A program made the translations under genes and the position numbers. From assembly GCF_964355755.1 (NCBI RefSeq), contig NC_092676.1, positions 21,372,288-21,436,287 on the forward strand: a stretch of DNA of 64,000 nt. Reading direction: 5' to 3'. Below are positions 51,501 to 63,500 of this stretch, one piece after another. The notes below the pieces were generated by a model. It was not told the DNA's origin. It saw only the letters and a program-made list of their open reading frames with translations, and did no database searches. The stretch's first letter is position 1, and every line of letters begins with the position of its first letter. The stretch is from Antedon mediterranea (lineage: Eukaryota; Echinodermata; Crinoidea; Comatulida; Antedonidae).

Positions 51501-54500
51501 GGTGGGTAGGGTAGGAACCAACTTAAGTATGATGGCTCTAAGAAACAATTGAAAACCATTAGGCCTACTAATAAAGTTGAGTTAGATAATTTAATTTTTA
51601 TTGACGATTAAATCGATTTTATGATTTTCCCCGAATAGAGGTGGTTTTCACAAATTGTTTTACATTATATAAACATACACGACGTAGTGATGTATCGTTA
51701 CATGTACTGTACTATTTCAATCGACTAGGACGGTGATAGTTTCAACAAAGTGTTACATAGCAATGTTTTACTGTGTTTAGTGATATATTATTTGTAAAAC
51801 ATGAAAACAATTAATATTTCGTTACTAAATGGATAAAGAATATATTTAATATATTTAAAAATTGTTCCTCTTTGCACCCACCCTCTTCCCCATCCCTCAC
51901 CCCTAATGTTACATACAAAACACAAATTAAGTTTGTTTAAATTTGACTTAAACAATTGGTCTCATTTTGTGACAAGTTTCTCTTTCGGAAGTAATTCTCG
52001 GGTGCTAATTTTAGTTGAGTACATAAATCAGTGTCTATTTATTCGTTCCTGTAAACGACATGTATTATTGTACGTACATATTTGAAATCGCCAGTTTTTT
52101 AACGCTGAAATTATTATGTATTCGAGAACCATCTGTGGGCACGACCTAGATGGTACGCGAGCGAAGCGAGCGTACCATCTAGTAATCTAAAATTAACTAT
52201 AAAGAGAAAGATGTTATTTATGATTACGGTTTTTAATACAATTGTAGTACTTTAAATGTTTGTAAAAAATGATTAATTAAAATAATTATTGAATATCAAT
52301 ATTCTACTTAATTATAAATTTAATCTAATTAACCTTTGATTGGTTAAAATTGCTGCTGTTGTCAGTCCTTGGTTTGTTAGTTTAACTTGTTGAATGAACT
52401 GTTTATAAAGGTAACTTTGTATTTCCTCTCGCTTTCTGCAAGTTTGTTTGTCTGATGAAATGCGGTAAGAGTTAAATGCTGCCACCATGTGAGATTGGTC
52501 TTCTCTTTCACGATTACAAATAATCACAAGCTTGAAACCTAACAAGTAATTTAAGAAAAAATGACATAATCCTGAGACACAAAGTGTAAGGAGAAAGCAT
52601 ATAGTCATTTTAAAAACATTAATATAACTATTATAAGTAATATCAGTAGTATTGTATTTTAATTTTCAATTGAAATTATCAAAACACTTTTATTTTGTTC
52701 GCATGCACTGATGTGTGTGAGTGTCGTGTGATCAAGTTCTACATACTGTACCTTCATTTTTTCCTTTCATTAAATAACCAAGCTTATTAACAGCTTCAAC
52801 ACTGACATCATAATTCAAAACATCAGCATTCACAAGGCAGTATGTCTTTTTATTATTACCATTTATCGCCCGTCGCCATAGTAATACAACCTGTAGAAAA
52901 AGGTTTGGGAAAGTGTGTTAATTCCTTTTTTTAAATTTGAAGCTAAAATTATGAAAATGCAGAAGAAAACAATATGTCTGCAGTAATCACAGTAGATAAA
53001 GCAGTGTGAGGGAATGACCTGTCTTCTATTTAAGTTAAGTTCCTCATAGTTTCATGCTTTGGATGGGCTATTATGTTGTGTACGCGAAAGCCTTGTGAGT
53101 TCTGTTTTGGCAAGCTCTGTTTTGAAGGCTCCAAACTGCTGAACAACAAAACAGTGAAAATTATTCTTCTGTGTCATTTTCTTTCAGTCTTATTTCATGG
53201 TTTTTTTTTGTTTTGTTTTTTTTCTTATACATACATTTGTATGTGTTGAATATTTAGACAACCAACCAACCAAAAAAAATAAAAAAATTTAAAATGTTGC
53301 ATTACCTTTTCTAGACTGGTTGTAGAATTGCACAGTAGCACTTCATCATAACTTGGTAGGCATTCATTGTTTTCCATGTAAACAGACAGTACTGTGTTAA
53401 GAACATTTCCTGTTAACATAAACAACATGATACATTTTAATTGTTAAACATATAAATGAAATGTTATCATTTGTTAGAGTTTCAATGTCTCAAACATGTT
53501 GTGTTAATAAAATTCTATTAAGGTACTTTTAACTTATTTTAATTTTATTTTTTCTGTCTACACTGCCTATGCATCTCTTTGATTTATAATGAAATAAGAT
53601 GTTTTATAAACAGGATTCTAAAAATTGTAATGGTAGGGGTCATTTTAATTTCAATTTCAAAGTACAGTAGCATTACTTAAATTTGTGTGTTCGAATGTGT
53701 ATGTATCAGTACAAACACAAAGATATTTGTGATGTCAATATCAAAGATTATTCACAAACATTTATGTTGTATTTTGAGGACGCTAGTTTAACTACAAATA
53801 ATATGGAACAAATTAAAGTTCAATAATTTTGTTAAAAAAGAAAACACCAAAGAATAATTAAAGTACTGTACTTTCGTACTTACTTGCAGGGCTAACAATG
53901 AGGTTAGGATTTCCTATTTGAAATACTTGAGGGAAAGTTCTTGTTGTTGTATTTGTTGTATCTAAAAAAAAGAAAAAGAAAAACTTGATTATACATTATT
54001 CATGAACATTAAAGATGAATTGAAGTTGTAATCTCCTAATAGAGGTAACTGGCAAGTGAACCACAATGACGTCACTATGTTTTTGTATGAGTTAGTTATG
54101 AAAGTATGTAAAAAATCATAATCAAGATTATCCTAATGCAGTATAATGTAAATGTGAATACATCATTTTTTACCTATCACAGCAGTGGTTCTAGCCTATT
54201 GTAGGCCTACAGTAGTCTATCTGATGTAGTAGGACTATTCTGTGGTGGGCACAAGGCCAAAATATACACACACACACACATTTGATCTGAATTGACAGGG
54301 CTGCCATACATAGTAGTAAGTGAAGTAAATTAACATAAAAAAAGAAAATCACCCCACTTCCAGTTATGTATAATAATAATAATGTAAATTAGTGCCTCCA
54401 ACCATTTATTATGATTCCATACCCAATATAATTTTAGACGACTTTCCATCTATTAAAATATGCTCTAAATTTACATTCCTTAATACAAAAGATATGTTAA

Positions 54501-57500
54501 AAGAGGTATATTTTTTATCTGAAGTTACCTTCCCAATCATCTAATAACCATATAGTTATTGCAAACTTGACTTACCATCTAATGACGCCAAACAGTACAG
54601 AAGCTTCCCAAGTGTCTCAAGACTAACATAATCAGATAAGTCTACAGACTTTGTTGAGCTTAGATAGTTTTTCCATAGATGTTTAAGTTTTTTTACAAGA
54701 GTTCTGAAAAAAGAATATTAATTATTCCAAATTTGTAAAAATTCTATCACCAATTCATACGATACAAGATTCAAGTTCTTAACAAATCATCCTTTTATAC
54801 AACATGAAGCTCACCCTTTGATTGATTTCATTCCCTTTAACAAATCTTTCCTGACATTTTCAGTTCCCAAGCCACGATTCTGAAGACTGATTGGTTTTTG
54901 TTCATTTTCTTTGCTATCAAAAGTATCCTGTGCTACTTCATTCCCGAATTCTTCATCATCATTTCTTAGATCAGACAGACAACAACCAACTCTATCAATA
55001 AATCTCTTCACCAACTCTTCTAAGACTTCATCTTCATAAGGACTATTGAAAATAAACTCAACTGCTTCTTCAATACTGAGTGGCTTCTTGTCCTCTATAT
55101 ATGCCATCGTCTGTTGTACATCAACCATTTCTTTCATTTCATCCCAGAAGGTAATCAGTTGTTCATTGCTTTCATTGATTACAATATCTTCCGATGTGGC
55201 ATCTTCGTTTACAGTTTCCTCTTCAATATTTGAATCAATTTCTTCAGAACACTCTGCAACTGCTCTTCTCAAATCCTGAACTGTACAATTTGGTCTCACA
55301 AGACTTAGTAGTGCATATACTTCTGGACGAACATCTTCATTTCCAAACTTTGCGAGAGCACGCTGCAGAATCACAAGTTGCTTTGTCGTGTAAAAATTGA
55401 GATGATACAAATCTTCTCTTCTTTCATCGATATAATCATACCATTCCTTCAGACTTTCTTTCAGAAACACTAGCAACTCATTTAAAATAACTGTAAGCTT
55501 TCTCTTCCCAAACAGAGGTTTCAGGTCTTTGACACAGAAATCTACAAGAACATTGAATTCACTGTCCTTATCACAATGCAGACAAATCTTCATATCTGTA
55601 AAGTGTATATTTCCTGATGCACACATTTTGTGATAGTATGCTTCCAGATCCTGAGCCCCATCAAATATCTATGAAAAGAACAAATAATTTGCATAATTTC
55701 ATGCAGGTGAAAGTGTGGTGTAGGAAGTTTGAGTAAAGCATACTTACATATAATAAACAAATATATCAAACAAAAATAAATGAAGTCTATAAGGACATAA
55801 TGACTTTTTCAATGTGTAACTATAATGTATTACTGGATGGAAGGAAACTATTTTAATAAATATATTTAAAATTGTTAATGTTATATAACACAGTAGGACT
55901 ACTGTAGATAAAATTGGATGTATCATTACGACAGTTAATGTTGATTGCCCTTTGACATACATTATGTGGTTTGTGTAGTAATTCAGTCAAGTTTCAATAG
56001 CTGTAACAACCCACTCAGAAGGATTACCACATCCTTACCTCTACAAAGCGATCAATTTCTCCTTTTGAATCAGTAGTTCTGTGGGCCTTGCCAGCAACAA
56101 GCATCAACTTACTCTGTAGGTCTTTCAGCTCTTTAACCGTGTAAATCTTTTCACTATCACTTCTGCACCTTTTTGCTGGGACACGAAGCTGTAAACTTCC
56201 CTAAAATAACATTTCAATCAAGTTATCTGTTGCATTATGTTATCGGTGCACACTTTTCATTTACCCTGTAATCATGTGTCTCTGTGACGCTGGCAAAACA
56301 TTAAAGCCTGGTTTCCATAAAATCGCTACACTGTCGCTACACGCGCAGATGTCGCCGACGCAATCGGGAAGGCTCCCCGATTCCATCGCAGACAAATCGA
56401 CAAAGTTCAACCGATTTTGTCGCCGATGAATCGTATACGCGTACCAAAGAATATTTAGCGCTCGCGTACTATATTTAGCGCTCGCGTACTAGATCCCCGA
56501 TAAATTCTAGCGTTTTCATCGAATCGCTACGCACTGTCGTGTAGCGATTTTATGGAAACCAGGCTTTAGTTACAGTACTTCCATGCATTGGCCGCACCAC
56601 ACCCTCCCAATTCTAGTTGTTTATATTTATAAAAATAAATAATCACTACTGGCAACACTTAATAATGTGAATACATGAGTGAGATTGTGCGTACTATGAA
56701 GTGTGGGCATGTACAAATATATTTATGCAAACAGCACAGTTAACTTACTTCTCATCAGCATTTAAGCCACCTAACAATAATCAGTCTAAGCATGGAGTAA
56801 AGAATAAGCCATGGTCTAAGGACTAATGCTTAACCCCAAAACCTAAATTAATCTGAGTATTTGCATGTGGCATGCACAAATATATTTATGCAGACATCAC
56901 AGTTCTCAGATGTTTCTTAAAAGTGCCCTTAACTAGCCAGTAGGCCTACCATGTATATAGCCCCAACCTTGGATTCATATGCCTTCACACAGGATCCAAT
57001 AAGGATTGGACCTTAGCAGACATTGGGGCAGCTCATGATTTATGAATTCAAGCTTTAAAGTGTGATTGGTGAATACAACCACAGACTCCCAATTCTGGAC
57101 TACTTTAGGCCGTGAAATTATGGCCAAATTGTGACTTTTTGTGATCACTAACTGGAAACATAATACATTTATTACACTACAGACCACTACCTGTTAAGCC
57201 TATGGACTTTATTAAACAATAAAGAAATTTAAAAAATCATTTTTTATTTTGAAAGTCAGCTCTTGGCGAAGTAATCTCTCAATGCTCTCGTAGTATATTA
57301 TACCTTGGTTAATTTGCCAATTTCATAAATCCCTTTTGCATTAATTTTCTCCACTTCCTGTATTGAAGTCACTTCCATTGCACCATGTGATTCTTTAATA
57401 CCATTCAGCCATTCCATGTAATGAGAAATATCCGACTATAATAAATAACAAAACAGACAGTTACCAAGATTGTCATTCCAGGTTGAATTAAGTCTACATA

Positions 57501-60500
57501 CAAGTATAAAAGTATCAATGGATTGCTTATAACCAAGTATGTACAAGAACTGTATAAAGTTCTATTTGTTTACTATGTTTTAGAACAAAAGCAATCACAT
57601 TACAATCCTCATAACATTTATGCAAATTCTGTAATTGACAATATGTGCTTGCTATTGTTTTTGTTTACTTCTTGCATTAAAGAAAGTTAAATAAATAGTT
57701 GTTACAACACATGTAGAATAATGAATTTGTGATTACCAGTTTACTTGACAATTGTGGATCATTTTTCAGAACTTTCCATGTTTGTTTGCAGATGTTTATG
57801 AGATTTTCAAAATTACAATCTTCAGTAAGATTAAAAATAAAAGCAGAAAAACCAGTTGCAACCCGATGGAGACAGGCAACTCTGTCCACTTCCATTGGAG
57901 TTTCCCCAGCTTGGATCATTGCCAAATCTACAAACACATTCAATTCCTGCACACCTATACAAATTGAAAGTAATGTGAATTGTCAAAAACTCTCTGAAAT
58001 GTATCTTTCAACTACAGTACTGACTACATATCATATAAGCGTGTAATTAGGTACTAACAATACTATCAAGATTAAATAGTTTAAACAAGCTTTAAATTCA
58101 ACATACCTTGTGTCGAAAATTAAAAATTGAGGTATGTTGAATCTACTGTGCTGTAAGTTAGTTTAAACCATTTAATCTAGTTACCGGCACATATGAACTT
58201 TCATTCGAACAATACTATTCATATTCACTGATGCATTATGGCATTTAGTAATTCAACTTTAGTGAACTGCAACTATTAATTTGATTTGATCTTAATAAAT
58301 TGACTGTTGACAAGCACAGGCATGTAATAACAAAGTATTGTTTATTTTAAAAGTTTGTAAATAATAAATATACAAAAACAAAATCTGTATCCTACCTACC
58401 ATGTTGGCTAAACCCTGATATTTTGCATTGTATTATTTTTTATTTGTAAACTATTCTAAAAACAATCTTAACAATTTGTGATTTTAAGAATTAAAACATG
58501 ACACAAAACATACATACTTACTTTTTATTTCCTTTTTTATCCAACTAATAAGGTCTTTACTTTTCATTAGTGTTTGCAAACATTCACTCTCTTCTTTCGT
58601 CACATTTTCAAGCTCTTTACAGACTTTTGTCATACCACTATCCACATTTTTCAAAAGTGTCTGTTTGAAATTTGTTTTTTTCTGAAAGTACATATAAAAA
58701 TAAGAAATCAAAATGCATTAATTTAATATTTATAAATGACTTCAGCTGACCTTGTGCATGTAAAAATGGTATTATTTAATTCTGAGTGAATCATGATTCC
58801 AAATTTAGAATTAATACTTTAAAAGACATGTTAAAACAACAAGATGTCTAGAAAGCTCAGATCTAGAAGAAAAAAAACTATTAATAAATTTTCTAGACAT
58901 TTGTTAAAAAAACGCATTTTCTATTAAAAACAAGGCCATATAGATGGCTGCAGTCGCGTGCTCAAGTTAGCGTTTACCGACCGACCAAATTTGCTGAAAA
59001 TGTTTAAAAACATTAATATTTTTTTAATTTACACTTGCGTAACCTGTCATATTTTACGTGCTCGTATAACGTAATTTCGAGTTGAAAAGTGAATCAAATA
59101 TGAAAATCTGCGCACTTATGGCAAGTTTTTGTATGCTTAAAATTGCTTGAACGTACTCTTATTTCATCGAATATAAATGTTGACAATTTTGAAAATTACG
59201 TACGCACGTAATTGTATTGCCATATGATGATTTATGCCCTGAAATTTATGAGTACCAAATTTTATTTAATTGTGATTCATGCTTGTGAAGATATTAATTA
59301 CACGTAATTGTTTTGCCATATGATGATTTATGCCCTGAAATTTATGAGTACCAAATTTTATTTAATTGTGATTCATGCTTGTGAAGATACGGATTACAAA
59401 CGTGATTTCGTTAAATCGTGCGTAGACCGCGTAATTTTTGATTGCGCACCGTGAAAACATAACCACATCGATTCCTGGCCATAAGGAATATACTGTGAAA
59501 AATTGACTTAGCTAGATGAAACTGATATCAAGATAAGGCTTATACAAGTTAGTGTTTACCGACCGACCGACATAGTGAGCTGTAGAGTCGCGTCTAATAG
59601 AATAACTTACCATTGAACACAACATGTTTACAGCACTGAAATCTCCTTTCAGTTGAAAAGTTACATGGATCTCTTGGATAATTTTGGCTGTTGCAAAACA
59701 TCTGTTAATTTGTCGGTAGAGACGGATTAGATCACAACGATTTTTGATCCAGTATGTTGAAAAGTTGTCAGACTCAAAGAATTTAAAATGCATCTCCAAG
59801 TCTCCATCAGAGATACAAGATAAGTTGTTCTCAACAGACTGTAATGTGATATTACCAAGCTTTAAGGATTGAATGAAGTTATGTAAATCTGTCTTGACAT
59901 TTTGCCATATTCTCTTCTCCACATTGTCCAGTGTCATCAGTTTTCCACTTTCTCCTCGTTGCCTTAACTCTCTACGGACGCTCCTGTCCCAGAACTGTCG
60001 AAAGATTAAACTCTTGTATACCATTTGAATTTCTGGGAGCATTCCCCTTACTTCATTTGAAAAATTGAAGAATGTAATATTTGGGGATGTCAACATACTC
60101 AACATACACATTTGGATGTCAGATGGGCAGCATAACTCATTTAACTTTAGTGGGTCTTTATCAACTTTAAGTAACTTCTCAGTTTCTGTTACGTCCACTA
60201 TCTGATTTTTCCTTCCACTGCTGTCTTCTAAAAAAAAAAATTGTTTTTGCATCATCATACTATTCTTTTGTGTACTATACTTCTTGTCCTAGGTTCCAAC
60301 CCTCACAATGGAATGAAATGACAGTTTACATGCATACATTTTATTTATGTTTGAGTGAGTGAGTATATAGTATAGTGCATGTATACTCTTTTTGATTTCA
60401 ATCAAGTACATAGAAAGGTGTGCAAGTACTGTATTGCAATTAACAAAAACTAATTTCAACCTAGAGAATCTCTTGCACTTTATGGTGGTGTTATTTATTA

Positions 60501-63500
60501 TTGGGATCAATAAATCTATCTCGAAATGATTTTCTCCCCCACTCAAAAACATTCTTTTATACTAATACTGTACATTATGATCAATATTAATAATGGTATT
60601 AAGAAAGACCAACAGACTGGTTAAATTACTACTTGAATATTATTACATTTGGAAGATGCATTATTTTAGAATCTCAAATTTACCAAAGTCTCTGCACATT
60701 GCTGTCATTACAGCAACACTAATTGAAAAATCCACAAAAGCTTTCAGTTCATATTCTCGCTGCTCAACTACTCTACGCACCAACACATCCAACTGAATAT
60801 TGCTATTATTAGCAGAATGTGGTAAGTATTTCTTTGCAATTCCTGCAACATCCATGACATCAGTAAGTTTGAAAAATTGTTCTTTCTTCTCTAGAATCAA
60901 TTTAAGATCTTTTACTTTAATTGAGCCACTGAAAATGCTGTCCAGTACACAATCTTCCATCAAAGATTTAGCTTGAAAGAGCAAATACTGGGCTGTTTCA
61001 GTTAAATCAATGCTGCTTTTGCACTTAACTGAAAAAAAATATAAAAATGAAGATGTATAATATTATGATGTCCAACAGTTTTTTTTTCTCCATAATCTTA
61101 ACAAAACATATATTGTTATAAATATTCATTTAAAAAATAGATTTTTTTATGAATTAAAAACGCATTAATAGTGTCGTACCTGTCATCTTAAGAAAATTAG
61201 CAAGTGGTTTCCATTGTAGTTGGTACCGAAGTGTCATGGCATCTGGTTTTGATAATGAGCTTTCAAGCAGATGAGAGAATAATTCACCATATTTGGTTGC
61301 TTCAGATGACTGGATACTGGACATAATTTTTTCTCCACTAGTACCCTACATCATGTAATGCACATTTAAGAAATTGTATTGAGTTTTTCTCCCAATAAAA
61401 TCAAGTGTGATTTATATTATAAGTCCAAAACACTTTTCATAAAGCCTACAGAACAGTGTATATAGATCTAGTTGATGTTCCACGTTTACAAATTGAGCCG
61501 TTGCATAAAAAAGTATTGTTGGCTTGATAAAAATATGCAAAAATATTCAAAATAAGGATGTTTCAAAAATTGTTAAAGCAACAGTATTTATCTTTAACTC
61601 CTAAGCCAACATTGATAGGTGTACATTTTATCTTAATGTAGACCAAGTAAAAAGTAGGGTTTATGCAAAATAAAGATCCTTGAAATATCCATTTGTTTAG
61701 TTTTGTTTATATAAAGTTATTTTACCTCCATAACTTTATCTATGACACCAAATGCTGCTTTTGAAAAGGCTTCCTGAATCCTACCATCTATATTTCCAAA
61801 GTCTGTAGTGCAATAAAATGTTACCACTTCTTGTTCTTTGTTTGTCTGAATTCTCTACAATCAATTACATTATCACATTTTATGAAACTAAACAGAGATA
61901 CTGTATGCGGATGGGGATCAAAGGCATGTATACATTTAAATTTGGTTTTTTACTATTATGGGATTCAACGAAATTAACTTTTTTTGCAAATGTTATCATT
62001 TTATAATACTGTACTACTGAAAAGATTTTGTAAAGATAAAAAAAAACTATTACCGATCTGATGCTTTCTTGTAAACTTGTGTACAAAAAGTTGTGCCATA
62101 TTTCTTGAAACTCTTTATGACTGAAACCTATACTGAACAGGTTATTGATCAGGCCAAGCTTGTAAATATAAAAGGAAAACATTTTAATAAAACATTTTAA
62201 TTAAACATTCTAAATTTACTAAAAAAGATTTTAACATGATTACTGATGTTAATGCAGAATTGTACAGCAAGTTTTTTCCAGTATAAAATGATAGAAGTGA
62301 AATTTCTGCAGTGATTGCAACTTAACTGTGTGATGCAGTTATTGCATAAGGTTTCAGCACTTACTGTGAAATCTGAATAACCATTGCTCTCTATCAAACT
62401 CTTTATCAGGTTTTTAAAAAGTTCTCCAGCATCAGCCATATATACTTTCATTGTTCCAACCAAATTAGATGCTGAATCCAAATTAGAACGAGCTACACAT
62501 CTGTCTACACTTACAACAAACAACTGCAGCAGCAACATAATTGTTGTAAAATTGTCTTTATTTGGACAACGTTTAAGACATAGCAATGCTTCTAAGATAG
62601 TTTGTGTTGCTTTGTAATCATGTTCAGTAAGTTGGTTGCCTGAACTGTTCAATAAAAAAACAATTATTCAGTATTATTTCAAATTATCACACCTATTTCT
62701 ACAATTTGTATTAGTATAGGTAAAATATATGTATATTTGCAAGTAAATACTGTACAAATAAAATGATTTTGTTCTAGGAAAAAGAAAGATAAGAAATTTT
62801 GTTAGGAAGAAATTATATTTCCTAAAATAATGATTATGATGATAATGATTGTATTGCGTCTAAACAGCATTAGTGAAAGGCGTAGAGACCTTTGTATATC
62901 CTTTGCGAAATCCATTTTGAATCCCAACTCTAAGCTCTCACTTGTTCCGCCTAGAGGTAATACTATTCATAAATATTATAGTCGCAATGCTGATACTGTA
63001 GGATACGTAACATCAATTGTAACTCTGTGCGTCACAAGACTAGCCCTCTATCATATTTAGTACAGTTAATTAATAATTTAAATTTTTAATGTGTTTATTG
63101 TTTTTTGATTATCCTTTTGTTATCATAAAGTGCATTTCAGCGGAATTTTTTTTCCTGCTGCTAAATTTTATGAATGTTGAATTGAATTATTGAATAAATA
63201 TACCAGTGATATAAATAAAAGATACAAGTTTCTGAGTAGTCATAAGGTATTATACAAAATGTAATGTATTTCCCAAGCACATACAATAAAAAAAATGATA
63301 ATTTGTAGAACAAACTCTTAGAGTTTTAGGATAAGGACTGTAACTTATTGTACAATTTAAACAATAAAAAAGTACACCTTTTGAGTAGGATAAGATATTA
63401 CTATTTGTCAACACACTTATGGAATGAGGAGCACACTCTGTACAAGTAAACATAGAAGTAGGAATCTTCAAACCATACAACTTTTACAAAGTGAATAAGT

